From contig NW_022145607.1 in assembly GCF_000002235.5 (NCBI RefSeq), positions 1,758,001 to 1,822,000 of the forward strand: a stretch of DNA of 64,000 nucleotides, read 5' to 3'. The notes below the pieces were generated by a model. The model did no database searches and was not told where the DNA came from. It saw only the letters and a program-made list of their open reading frames with translations. Below, piece after piece: positions 52,717 through 63,612 of this stretch (the stretch's first letter is position 1; the number at the start of each line of letters is the position of its first letter). A program made the position numbers and the translations under genes. Source of the DNA: Strongylocentrotus purpuratus (lineage: Eukaryota; Echinodermata; Echinoidea; Camarodonta; Strongylocentrotidae).

Positions 52717-52916
52717 ATCACGTTCAAGAACAAACCTTTCAAGTAAGTAATTGTTATCTGTTACTTTGATTGAAATTTGAAGAAGATACACGTGAACCTT
52801 GATAGCTGGGAAGCATTTAGTTTACACGGTCAACACTGCTGATGGGGGAAAACATTGAAGGCCCCGTTTTATCGTGTTTTTCTTTGGACATATAATAGCA
52901 GAGATTTAAGCAACGG
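52717..52916 (+). repeat. Family R composite repeat, copy 4, last part
   Basis: Matches 39,424-39,617 through 'gagatttaagcaacgg', then stops at TTAA, where a new element starts. Confidence 0.8.
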
Positions 52917-53012
52917 TTAACCCGTTCAACTCGGGAACCGAGATTTCTCGGGTCCCGAGGTACGTACTCACAAACGGGAACCGAGATTTCTCGGGTCCGA
53001 GCAAGGGCTTCT
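52917..53012 (+). mobile_element. Possible piggyBac-type left end with hairpin repeats
   Basis: TTAA (52,917-52,920) is followed by CCCGTTCAACTCGGGAACCG. Two copies of the word ACCGAGATTTCTCGGGTC follow, each with a self-complementary core (CCGAGATTTCTCGG). TTAA plus a CCC start is the signature of piggyBac termini. The sister family R copy reads 'caacggtaagcttcc' at this point. The matching right end was not found. Confidence 0.45.
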
Positions 53013-53394
53013 TTTATTGCAGAAAAGTACATCTATTCACCTTCTAAATACAATATAAACTACCTGTATACAAACATTGAACCTTTGGCTACATGCATCT
53101 CATTTTTTACCGACTGTAGATGCGTAATTTTTGTTTTATTACAAGTTTAGCATGAGAATGCACGAGTCCTCTTTCAGGATATTCGTATAGAACACATGCA
53201 AGTCAGTTTACGTTATTTTCATAGATTTTCGGATTCGCTGCTGCTAGCTAGATGGGTCTACTATGCCTAGGACTGTGTAAGCCGGACATAATGATTTTGC
53301 AAGCAGCGAATTCCACACTCGCTCTGGATACCTTTGTACTCGGCACCATCGAAATCCAAGTAAGTAGAAGGATTTTCCGAGACCGCTGAATTGC

Positions 53395-53420
53395 ACCGCC
53401 GTGCGCCATCTTGGATAGAA
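53395..53420. promoter_or_regulatory. YY1-like site upstream of the THAP exon
   Basis: GCGCCATCTTGG at 53,403-53,414 is the reverse form of the CCAAGATGGC core found near the transcription starts of many animal genes. It lies about 70 bp upstream of the ATG at 53,483, in a locally CpG-richer patch. Confidence 0.45.
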
Positions 53421-53482
53421 CGAGCGTTGTGAAAGCGAACTGCGACTACGTGCTATGTGTATGCTGAACTTTCGTCTGCAAA

Positions 53483-53549
53483 ATGCCATATTGTGCAGCT
53501 TTCAACTGCACCAATCGCCTTAAAAGAGGCTCTGGAATAACCTTTCATA
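53483..53549 (+). CDS. First exon of a THAP-domain protein
   Basis: The ATG opens MPYCAAFNCTNRLKRGSGIT, then FH. This is the N terminus of the THAP zinc finger: Met-Pro start, then C-x4-C spacing (CAAFNC, the first two metal ligands of the C2CH fold), a basic NR-KRGSG loop and the ITFH strand. A GT dinucleotide follows one base after the FH codons (53,550-53,551, GTTAAG). Without splicing, the frame stops two codons on. THAP proteins bind DNA as transcription factors or as P-element-type transposases. The next exon (FPxD, the AVPTIF end and the C-x2-H ligands) was not found in the following 3 kb, so this is either a gene with a long intron or an exon remnant. Confidence 0.6.
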
Positions 53550-55300
53550 GTTAAGTGATCACTTCATTAAAAATAAACAGTTTTGCATGATAATCCTAAC
53601 GCAGTAAGCCACAGACTAAAGCGTGTATTAACATCGGTCCCATCTATTCATTTCCATGTTTGTGAACTGTTTTCGCTCGAGTTTAATGACATCGGCTATG
53701 AACTATCAAAAATATTGAATTCCACAGAGCTGCAAAGTATTATAAACCGATAATATCGAATACATGATATCCAGAGAATACTGTACTGTTTTATTTATTT
53801 ATTTTTTTTTTTTTTTTTTTTTTTTTGGGGGGGGGGGAATCATTGGGGCATAAGCAGGTCACTTTCTTTGTTTGACTTGGTGAAACTTGGTTCAAGTTAC
53901 TTTGAAGATTAACTTGAACTTATGAACATGTTGCATCGCGGCGCTGGTATTAATATAGTGACACAATTTCCCGTGAGTCGTCAGACTTTCAAGCATTATT
54001 GTAAGAAATTTACTGGAATTTACTCAAAATTTACACCTTAATTTTGGACATTTAAATTGTTGTAAAACACAAGAAATTTTACTCAAAGTTGGTCATTGTG
54101 AAAGTTATACGACCTGTCAGTCTGGCAGTTAAAGAAGCTACCTGCATGAACCTTCCTACGTCCTCTAAAACTTACTCCTCAGATGAATATGTGTAGATTA
54201 TGTAGTGATTTCATATGGCCTAGTAAAGCACAGCACTTGAAATACAAATCAAGACAAAAAAACACCAGGCAATATTTTGCGAAGCTCCCATTATTCTGGT
54301 ACATGTATATCTTTAAAGACATATACATTTTGAAATATTTGGGGATTTCTGCTGTAAAAGGATAAAAAAAATTGGTCAATCTTACTTATGTGTATTTTTT
54401 TACATAATATTTCACCATTGATGAAATAAATATACTAATTCAAACAGACTATTTCATCTTCTCCTTCCCACTGAAATGACAGAATGTGCACTACAGGGAT
54501 AGTATACGATATTTATTACGATGTTTGCCCTATTGGTCTATTTTGTGTTTTATACATCTAGGCTTACCCAGAGAGAAAGGAATTGTGTGATTCTATTATT
54601 GACACTAGCCTGTCTTCTGTCTGACAGGTTTAGGTATAGTTTGAATTTGATTGCATAAATTAGATTTGAGATTAGAATTTGCGAAAGAGGCATCAAAGAA
54701 ATAAAAAAAAACTGGATTATTGTCAACGTGTTTCAGGGAAAGGGATTTTCTTTAAATTTTGTATTTTTAACTTGACTCTGATCACTTATGGTTCCCAAAG
54801 CTATTTACAAATTATTGTGCGTATGTTTCTTGATAATGGATAAGGTATTCGGTGATGGCATAGTGCCACATACATGTGTGTACAAACAAATTGTTTCGTC
54901 AAATTAGATAAGGAAGTCACTGAAATCAGATGAATCCATACATTGCTTCATGAACAAACCAAAGAGAGGGAAATACTTATTCATATGTATTATATCTTGT
55001 TGATGTTTAGTTTTTGAATGAAGTATGTTCAAGTTTTGAGTGCTAAAAGGGAGAAAATCTTGCCTTTTGTACATTGTAGTCAGTCAAAATAATGTACATG
55101 TGATTATTTCTCTGTGTGTTAAAATGAATAAGAAATGTGCCGGTATAAACATAATGTGCCATGATTGCTTGCTTGAGGAACGTTTTTTCCACACCATTGA
55201 GGATTTTTTTCTTCATATCCACCATTGCAATAGTTCATGGATGTTTTAATATGTACTGTATACATTCATGTACATAGCGCAATGCCAAGGTTAAAAAAAA
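53550..55300 (+). other. No coding exon recognised downstream of the THAP exon
   Basis: AT-rich, with a T run then G run at 53,797-53,838. An AATAAA-like signal ('cttaataaagatgaa') at 55,300-55,314 could be a polyadenylation signal for a transcript ending here, but no coding sequence links it to the THAP exon. Confidence 0.3.
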
Positions 55301-55514
55301 ACTTAATAAAGATGAAAGTATTCACAATTATGTGGAAAGACATGTGAATAGTTGCCACAATGTGTCATTACTTAACACTTCTTAGACAAATCTTTAATAT
55401 GCCTATATGGGATGAAAATAATATCTGGCAGCTAAATGGTAGCCTCCCAAGGGAAAGAAAAGAAATAATATTAATATTCAGTGGGCCTACTTCTGCAGTG
55501 CCAAGAATCAAAGG

Positions 55515-55765
55515 GATAGAGAAAGAGAGAGGGGAGAGAGACAACAAGAAAGAGGGGGAGAGTGAAAGAAAAAGGGGGAGAGAAAAAGAGAAGGGATAGA
55601 GAGAAAGAGAGAAAGAAAAAGAGAGGGAGAGAGAGAAGGGGATAGAGAGAAAGAGAGAGGGAGTAGAGAAGGGGTAGAGAGAAAGAAGGGAGAGGGGGGA
55701 GTGTGAAAGAAAAAGAGAGGGAGGGGGAGAAGGGGATAGAGAGAGGGGGAGTGGGAAGAGAAACA
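55515..55765 (+). repeat. GA-rich degenerate tandem repeat
   Basis: Repeating 'gagagaaagagagaggga', 'gaaggggatagagagaa' words; a pure purine strand of about 250 bp. The open frames are by-products. Confidence 0.85.
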
Positions 55766-56139
55766 CAAAGACTGAGAATTTACGAGTGTGTGTAAAGAGA
55801 AAGTGGGAGTGATTTATATAGATAGAGCCTAAATAATTTGATATATTCTTTCTATCACAGAAAGAGACAAACTAGCCTAATACCACAAATGATATTTAAC
55901 AAATAGTCTAGCTCTTTTAGTCTTTATGCAAAAAAAACCCTAAAATTTCAACTCCCCTACTGTCCAAGCTGCCACTCTTATTCCAATATTCAAGTCATCA
56001 AACATCTGTATGGGACTTGGAAAAGGGCATAAACAATATATGTAAAAATATTTTTCACCAAAACTAACAATAAAACCCTGGTTTCTGGACGTCCCTTCCT
56101 CCAATTGCAATAGGAGCTTGTACACAATACGTATGCGCA

Positions 56140-56235
56140 GGCCATTTCTTGTACTACGCAAAATGGCGGCGGGCGCACTCGAGCGGTGCCATTGCGCTGC
56201 GTGAAACGTGAACGGACACAATCCTTCTACTTGGT
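56140..56235. promoter_or_regulatory. CpG-rich patch with AAAATGGCGGC motif, possible promoter
   Basis: 'cgcaaaatggcggcgggcgc' near 56,156 is a YY1-like core within a short CpG-rich island in AT-rich DNA. It lies about 470 bp upstream of the transposase-like start at 56,634. Either strand could be transcribed. Confidence 0.35.
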
Positions 56236-56633
56236 TTGAGTTCGTTGCTCGGCACGCGCGGATACACCGTTCAATGCATGAGCCTTGGCCTTATATGGTC
56301 ATTGACGCCTATTCATGGTAACGGGCCGATTATTGAAAAGCTTATAGTATATTACAGTCTCGTTCGACCTAGCGCTCTCAGTTCAGTTTACTCATGCGTA
56401 CGTATACAGGGTACCGGGCCGACCTATTATTGGGGAGATTAGCTAGTCTCGATATAGTCATTCCCATTGTTTCGTTTCAAGGTTGTCGGCTATTATTTAC
56501 TTATCGTGCTATAAAGTGTCGGAGTTTTACTATTTAGTTCAGCTTTTTGATTTTCATGATAGTTGGTTGCACAAATTAGTTCTCAATTATTTGCTTATAA
56601 CTGCTCTTTATCTATGTAAGATAGTTTCTCAAA

Positions 56634-56820
56634 ATGTCTCGTCATCGGAGAAAGCCTATTTTCAGCGTTGAAGATGCTCGAGAAGCGATCCTTGACTCGG
56701 ACTCAGAAAATGAATATGATACAAATGGACTTATCAAGCGAAGAAGAGTATTCATCGGACGTAGAAAATGAAGAATATGAAACAACGACATTCGATGATA
56801 TTTCCATAAGTTATCTATAA
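56634..56820 (+). pseudogene. Possible piggyBac-like transposase N terminus, frameshifted
   Basis: ATG at 56,634 opens MSRHRRKPIFSVEDAREAIL, then DSDSENEYD. A frame change near 56,715 gives MDLSSEEEYSSDVENEEYET and TTFDDISISYL. An initial basic patch, an F-S-EDA--AIL-DSDSE motif and a long acidic stretch are the usual start of piggyBac-type (PGBD) transposases. No DDE core was recognised in the next kilobase. It may be a remnant of the element whose TTAA/CCC end is near 52,920. Acidic low-complexity N termini also occur in unrelated proteins. Confidence 0.45.
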
Positions 56821-57830
56821 AGCCTGTCGTCTCAAAAGTTTTGACTTCACAGCTATCTTTTACGTCATTGTATTTACATGACAATACGCTTTTCATGTTA
56901 TCAACTTGACCGATTTAGCGAATCATTCATGTATGGACCTCCTCTTTTTATGAAAGGCTTAACCAGGCTCCCTCAGCTGCCCCACGCTAAGGGGAACAAA
57001 AGAATGTAAAGAAGTAACTACTCTGGAAGATTTCCGTTTTTGAAAGAAGAGGATGTAGGCGTAAATAGGTCAATTTACATTACAATACAAACAACCACTC
57101 TAACTTATACACCTTTACGAGGGCATGTAACAGTTTTAGAGCAGGTTGAAGTAAAATATCTTGATCAACCTAAAGCCGGTCTTGGCTTGAGCGGTCATAT
57201 GAAATGTTCAAATGTTATGTTCTGAAAAAACGACCCCTTACTCTTCCTCTCTCTCCCTACGGAATATTACTCTTGTCTTGAGCAACTCCGGCGGTAAGCC
57301 ACGAATATGAGACTTTTCCCGGGCAAAGATGCTACCATTGTTGAAAAAATGCAAGGCAACATAAAACAGTTTTCTGGCAATGAAGAAAAGCGAGTGCGAG
57401 ATGAAGAAAATAATTGTTATTATTATTATTACTATTTTATTACAATATTGTAAGCATCATCTACATCATTATCATTATCATGTATGCATGTACATGCCAT
57501 CTACAGAACTGATCATGAACGAGGATTATCTAAGTTTTTATTGACACGATGGGTTGAACAAGGACACAGATGGAGACGAAGACAAATAAAGTGAATTATC
57601 ACGTTGTTTGCACTTCTTTCTTTATTGTTCCGTAATATAATGAATTACTATATTTTCAATATCATTTATTTTCGAATAAATAAAAGACTACCAATACTAC
57701 TGCGATTAACTCCTTATTAGCCGCACCCTTTCAAAAACAAAAAGCAAACACAACAACGCGATACGGAAATAAAATACACTGAAGCACATTTCCAATTTCA
57801 CGAAATTCCTGACGTTTTCAGAGAGGGAAG
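56821..57830 (+). other. Unrecognised sequence downstream of the transposase-like start
   Basis: A short open frame at 57,040-57,225 (GHVTVLEQVEVKYLDQPKAG, then LSGHMKCSNVMF) has no family match. (ATT)n near 57,418. A pair of AATAAA signals occurs near 57,584 and 57,676. No confirmed exon. Confidence 0.25.
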
Positions 57831-59990
57831 GGGGAGGATAGAGACAGACAGACAGAGACAGACAGAGAAAGATAGATAAATAGATAGAAAGAGAGAGAGA
57901 GAGAGAGAGAGAGATGATTGTGATGAATTATGATTTTGTTCTAATCTCTGTCATTTATTTATCTCTTTCCATTACATACAAAACAAATAAAATATGCGTA
58001 CAATGATATTTAATGATATTTGTCTCTCCGGTCACCCCCCCCCCCCCCAACTCTGATTTTTGTTTCTTCTTTATTTTGTCTCCTTTTTGTTTGATTATAT
58101 CTTTTTGCTAAAGTATAATGTCCGACGTATAACATCAGGATATGTTATAATAATTAATCTCAAGGAAGGGGTGATGTCGGCATACATGCAAATGGCGGAA
58201 TAGACAACATTATGAAGATGAAGATGGAAACGACATAGACAGAGAGACAGACGGACAGGGAGAGAGAGAGAGGGGGGGGGGGGGGGGGGGGGGCGGGGGA
58301 GATAGAAAGTTGGACGTAGTCTGTACTGTATTTATTACTATGATATTTTTCTCACCGACCCCCCCCCCCCCCCCCCCCCCCCCCCTCAAGCTCACATTTT
58401 TTCTTTCCATTTTTTTTGTTTTGTTTTGTTTATATCTTCGGGCTAAAGTATAATATCCGACGTATAATAGTACCGTCAATATAGCATAATAAACAATTTT
58501 TGTATCAATCAGTTTGATGCAACAGGGATTTACAATCAAAAGTTTTACTTGGTATAATTGTTGTTCGGTAATGTTCTTCTCATTTCGACATTATCAGCCG
58601 CTCGTTCTCTATTTCGTTTCCTATAATAAATATAAGATATAATGTGTACATCATCAGGGACAATTACGTTATAATAATTAATCTCAGGAAGAGATGCTGC
58701 CGGCGTACAGGCAAATGGAGGAATAGAAAACATTATAAAAAAGATGAAGATGGAAAACGACATTGCCAGATAGACAGAACGACAGAGAGAGAGAGAGAGA
58801 GGGGGGAAAGAGAGAGAGAGAGAACGAGGGAGAGAGAGAGAGAAAGGGGAGGGAAAGCTAGGGGGCGGGAGAGATAGAAAGTTGGACGTAGTCCGTACTG
58901 TATTTATTTATATAATATTTGTCTCTCTGATCACCCCCCCTCCCCCCCCCCCCCCAGCTCCGATTTTTTGTTTACCCTTTAGTTTGCCCTTTTTTTTCTT
59001 CATCATATAGATATCTTTTCACTGAAGTATAATGTCCGACGTATAATAGTATTGTAAATATAGCATTTTAAACATTTTTTTTATATCAATAAATTTGATG
59101 CAACAGAAATTTTCATTCAAATGTTTTACTTTGGAAATATAATTATTATTCAGTAATATTCTTCGCATTTCGACATTATCAGCCGCTCGTTCTCTATTTC
59201 GTTTCCTATAATAAATATAAGGTATAATGTGTACATCATCAGGGATAATTACGTTATAATAATTAATCTCAAGGAAGAGATGATGTCGGCATACAAGCAA
59301 ACGGGGGAATAGAAAACATTTAATAAAAAAAGATGAAGATGGAAAACGACATTGCCAGATAAACAGAGAGACATATAGAGGGAGAGAGAGAGAGAGAGGG
59401 GGGGGAAATAGAAAGAGAAAGAGAGAACGAGCGAGAGAGAGAGAGAGAGAGAGAAAGGGGAGGGGGAAGGGGGCGAGAGAGATAGAAAGTTGGACGTAGT
59501 CCGTACTGTATTTATTTATATGATATTTGTCTCTCCGATCATCCTCCCCCCCCCCCCACCCCAGCTCCGATTTTTGTCCCCTTTAGTCTGTCCTTTTTGT
59601 TATCATATAGATATCTTTTCGCTGAAGTATAATGTCCGACGTATAATAGTATAGTCAATATAGCATAATAAATAGTGTTTATATCAATTTGTTGCAACAA
59701 AGATTTTCATTCAAAAGTTTTACTTTGGAAATATAATTATTCGCATTTAGACATTATCAGCCGCTCGTTTTCACTTCGCTCGCTATAATAAATATAAGGT
59801 ATAATAAAGTGTGTACATCATCATTATTTTATTATAATCTATCTCAAAAAAGGAATGTTGCCGGCATACAAGCAAACGGCGGAACAAAATTGGGAGATAG
59901 AGGGAGAGAGAGAGACACATAAGCAGAGAGAAAGAGAGAGAGAAACAATCATTTCTTATAATTATCTATTTGTCTGTTGTGACATTTTAT
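57830..59990 (+). repeat. Tandem array of ~0.57-0.61 kb units, about four copies
   Basis: The landmark 'agttggacgtagt' occurs at 58,308, 58,881 and 59,487 (spacings 573 and 606). Each unit has, in order: 'gtactgtatttatt', a C run, 'gctaaagtataatgtccgac' or a variant, 'gacattatcagccgctcgt', 'aataaatataaggtataat', 'gtacatcatcagggac', 'gccggc-tacaggcaaa', and a GA/GACAGA microsatellite. The first unit (57,830-58,300) lacks the middle third. Open frames within it repeat from unit to unit (RKRNRERAADNVEMRR on the minus strand) but are broken, so coding is doubtful. Confidence 0.85.
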
Positions 59991-60223
59991 CTTTATCACA
60001 TATTCTTGTCCATTCCTTTATCGTGCATGATTGTTGTCTTTGAATGAGTGTTTCAGATAGGGTAAAGTCTGGCTTTACGTTATATGATTTTTATTTATGA
60101 GAATGTCGGAACGTGATCCCATTTAAAAATTTAAAAAACAGCAACGACAACTGCAATAACAACAAGACCCTTCCCTCCCAAAAACAACATAAAGCAGGGT
60201 TATACATGAATACAAAGTCAGTT
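59991..60223. other. No gene seen
   Basis: Mixed AT-rich sequence after the tandem array. Confidence 0.35.
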
Positions 60224-60252
60224 CATTGTTGTTGTTGTTGTTGTTGTTGTTT
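60224..60252 (+). repeat. (GTT)n microsatellite
   Basis: Eight to nine GTT units. Confidence 0.95.
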
Positions 60253-60845
60253 GGTATTATCGGCGTTCATTCTTTTTTAGAATATTTACGCCTTTCACTT
60301 TATTTATTTATTTCTTCTATTTGTTGGTACTATTTGTAAATTCATATACTCTTCTCTTTTTTTTTGATAATATAATCTCAGATCTGTCATCCAATTATTC
60401 AATTATGCCCTTACCTTACTTCCGCTCTTTAGAGTTTATAGCCATGACAACGACCCGTACCCTCAGCAACGTTCATTGTTCCTCTTACGTAACTCAGCTG
60501 TGGGAACATGCATGGGCCAAAGACAAAGACAAAGCTCTTTTCGCACATTCTATATAGGTCCCAAATACTTGCAGACATTTCTGTGTCGGTTTTATTTGTA
60601 TTTATACTTTGTCAATACATATACTTACAAACTACAATTGTCAAAATTTGGCAATACATTCATACATATTGATATTTATATGGCATAAACATGCTCAAAG
60701 CGCTTTACATTAGTAAATAAACAAACTAATTATTTTGCTCTCCAAATGTCACATCGGTATAGTCTGTATTATATACCTCACTTAAGTAATCCAGCCATCT
60801 GATTGGTCGAAATTGCATTCATAAACTTCAACTGTTCCTGTAAAA
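60253..60845. other. No gene seen
   Basis: AT-rich sequence with short hydrophobic frames only. 'catgctcaaagcgctttaca' near 60,690 resembles an L2-type 3' tail. Confidence 0.3.
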
Positions 60846-60850
60846 TTCCC

Positions 60851-60930
60851 GGTAACCATGCATAAAACATTTAATATTTTTAATAACCATGGTTATTAAA
60901 AAAATAGGTCAGCCTCCATGGTTACCCCAT
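60851..60930. repeat. Small palindrome with GGTAACCATG arms
   Basis: GGTAACCATG at 60,851, a perfect AATAACCATGGTTATT in the middle, and CATGGTTACC at 60,917. The segment is a nested palindrome of about 80 bp that could extrude as a cruciform. Confidence 0.6.
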
Positions 60931-61253
60931 AGGTTTACATGTTAAAAATGGTTTGAGCGATCGAGGATACCGTATGTGTGCGAAGGATTGGTCGGTAATT
61001 TCAATACAATTGAATCTCGATCGATCTTACCGACAATTTTATCTTGCATTGTTGACATGAAGACGAAAATACTTCCAAAAACAAAAAAAACAACATCTGC
61101 CGATAGATCTTGATCTAAGTTCGTGCCAATATGCATTGCAAAAGTAAAGAAGGGTCCGTTTAATGGAGCTTTTGCGAAGCATTCATCACGCCGAAGCCGG
61201 TTTCAATCCATTTTAATGTATATATTGTACAAAACTGCCCAGCACGTGAACAT

Positions 61254-61336
61254 CGCGCGATAGACGAGTGGTGTAAGGCGTTGGTGTAAGATTCATCACT
61301 CATTGTACGTAAGGGTTCGACTCTCACCTTCGACAA
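61254..61336 (+). tRNA. tRNA-like sequence (Leu/Ser type), probably a pseudogene or SINE head
   Basis: An A-box-like GACGAGTGGTGTAAGGCG and a B-box GGGTTCGACTCTC are correctly spaced for a tRNA with a long variable arm. A five-pair anticodon-type stem (TGGTG/CATCA) encloses the loop TAAGATT. The acceptor arms pair at only about five of seven positions, and T33 is absent in that fold, so a functional tRNA is unlikely. A run of A follows at once, as in a retroposed copy. Confidence 0.4.
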
Positions 61337-61391
61337 AAAAAAAAAGTATTTTTTATTTTTTATTTTTTAGTCTATTTTTTTTCGGCATATA

Positions 61392-61558
61392 AAAGTATTA
61401 ATGACTGCTTTAATATTCGAGAAATAGTTGTTTTTATACGCTCTCGGGAAGGTTACAATTGGGCTATTCCCCTCGGCACGCCTCGGGTAATAGCACAATT
61501 CTAACCTTCCCTTGAGCTTATAAAAACAACTATTTCTCTCAAAGCAGTCATTAATATA
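61392..61558. mobile_element. Hairpin MITE
   Basis: The arms ATTAATGACTGCTTTAATAT, then GAAATAGTTGTTTTTATA and GGGAAGGTTA are matched in inverse order at 61,496-61,558. The centre contains 'gaggcgtgcc' complementary words. No coding capacity. Confidence 0.75.
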
Positions 61559-61596
61559 TGGTGGCCCTGAAGGGACATCGCGAAAAGACTAAATCG

Positions 61597-61654
61597 TGAA
61601 AAATATGCGATAAAATTCACGATTTCGTCAATTTTATCGCATATTTTTCACGAA
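61597..61654. repeat. 24-bp-arm perfect hairpin
   Basis: CGTGAAAAATATGCGATAAA is followed, after a short spacer, by its exact inverse TTTATCGCATATTTTTCACG. This strong stem-loop sits next to the hairpin MITE. Confidence 0.85.
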
Positions 61655-62072
61655 GACCCCACGCTAATTTATGCAATGCTCTACCTAATTTGTACCTACC
61701 CTCCCCCCTCACCTACTTTAGAAACGTTCAGCGGGGCCTGCATGTAAGAGTGGGGTGGTGCGGATATTTTTTGTCTATCCCCTTGACGAAAATTGTTGGT
61801 AATATGTACTTGTCCTAAGGGAATGCTGCAGGGAGGGTGGGCCGAATGGCGCAGCGTGGTCGGACTGATTGGGGTAGGGGTGATGTACATTATTGTAGCA
61901 CGCCTTTTTTCTTTATTTCTTCAAAATGTTTGTTTTCAATAAATGTTTTCGACAAATATTCAAGGCCATGTATCATTCCCCCCCCCCCCATCACTATGCC
62001 ACAGCCATGGGAGTGGGGGTGTCCCTTTTTCAAAATTCCACTTGTTATTATTTTGTTTGCTTATTTAATTTT

Positions 62073-62183
62073 TATGAATAACGACCCTCATTCCGTATTA
62101 TGAATAGCGACCCTCTTCCCGTATTATGAATAGCAACCTTCTTCCCGTATTATGAATAGCGATCCTCATTCCGCATTATGAAT
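62073..62183 (+). repeat. 26-bp minisatellite, four units
   Basis: Units of the form 'tatgaatagcgaccctcttc' plus 'ccgtat', with single-base variation between units. Confidence 0.92.
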
Positions 62184-62920
62184 CAAGCAAGGTTACCACT
62201 TCTATAATATTGGCATCAAGAGAACTGTACTGGTATATTGGTATGCTTACGAGTCTTAATGTTCTTTTAATCAGGAACAATGTCACAGACCTAAATGTAT
62301 GACCTTTGAAAAATTTTAAGTCATACATATTTTCAAGTCATTGTAAATGTGCAATTCATTTGATTTCAACCCCAAAAGTGTTCTGCAATACTTCACTTTA
62401 TGTGTAAACCATTGGTAGGATCTTAACACATGAGTAACTAGTATTCCAAAGCTAACCTCTTGATATAATAGATGTGAAAACAGTTATTAGTGTATATGTG
62501 GATGCTTTTCTAAGTTTAAAAAAAATAGTTTTGCTCCTTGATTTCACAAATTCTATAATGCACAGTACTTTACCAGATTGCCTCTTACGGTAGCAGGGTA
62601 TTCATGGAGCATTATCGAGATGGCATCAGGAAGAGAGGTATGAACTATGAACAATTTTTGTATACGTGATGTTTTTGTATTTGTTATAATTTTATTCATG
62701 GATGTACCTAACCCGAAATATAAATCTTTCAAAAACCTGGAACATTTCTTAATAACATAAAACCCACCTTCATGTATCATTGCTTTGAATGGCATGCTCA
62801 TAAAATATCTGATAATGCTATTGCATAATTTTAAATCAACTTTTGGGGCCTCCTAATATTATTATAGTATATATTTAATTGTATTGAGGGTTTAAACTGT
62901 GATATATTTATCTTTCCCTT
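62184..62920. other. No gene seen
   Basis: AT-rich sequence without recognised repeats or coding matches. Confidence 0.35.
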
Positions 62921-62935
62921 TATAGTGTTCGGCAG

Positions 62936-63127
62936 GTGAAGCGCATTTGTAGAATCCTCAGACTTCGACGCCACTGCCCAGAATCATCTGAGCATGACAT
63001 TGCCCGAGCTATTTGTCCGATGCCCTCTCGCCTTATCCTTGCTGATCACACTGTCCAACACTGCAATGTCATCAAGCTGCTCGGAGTGTTTATGCAGTCC
63101 AATATCAAATGGGACACTCATGATTGA
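62936..63127 (+). pseudogene. LINE ORF2 thumb fragment
   Basis: A 63-codon frame contains ICPMPSRLILADHTVQHCNV, then IKLLGVFMQSNIKWDTH. The LLGV-LQ-DLKWD-H block and its spacing match residues 30-55 of the LINE frame at 27,359-28,006, so it is a short piece of a related element. It is joined directly to family S at 63,128. Confidence 0.6.
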
Positions 63128-63612
63128 TGTCCCATTTGCAGGCCAAAACAAATGAAAAGGTTAAATTCCATGACATTTGAAAGATAATACTAATTTAGAA
63201 TTGCCCTAAAGAAAGTTGGGCTTGAAAAAGTCTTCAAATGGGCCAATAAGTAACAGTCTTGATGTTCAGACCATTGTACCGAATGGTCATCTGTTTTATG
63301 CTGCGCAAAGATTCAATCAGTTTAATTTTGGCCGTCACAAGAAGTGGGTTATTGATGTAGACAAATGTTAATGTACCCTTTACAGCTCATTTCATGTATG
63401 TTATTACCAGAGAAGAAAAAAAAGCCAGTCAGACACTCAATAGTGTCTGACAGTGAAGTCTAGCAAGTAAACGGGTTTCCTTGCATAATTTGAATATTAG
63501 GACACTGCTAACGTTTACATTTTACAGATAGGACATACATGACATATTCATAATTCCTGCAAAGTTCTACAGAATTTGAGGTTGGCTGCAAAAGGGACAT
63601 AGTACCTTTAAT
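63128..63612 (+). repeat. Family S dispersed repeat, uninterrupted copy
   Basis: Inverse of 25,190-26,310 without the MITE and LINE tail, and parallel to 12,025-12,200. At 63,466-63,480 'gaagtctagcaagtaaacgg' preserves the target of the CACTA-like MITE. Confidence 0.8.

Noticed and set aside
55368..55768. Ser/Pro/Leu-rich frames
   Set aside because: Complement of a GA-rich tandem repeat.
58644..58877. Basic Arg-rich frame in the 0.6 kb tandem units
   Set aside because: Half of it is GA microsatellite and other units carry stops at equivalent places.
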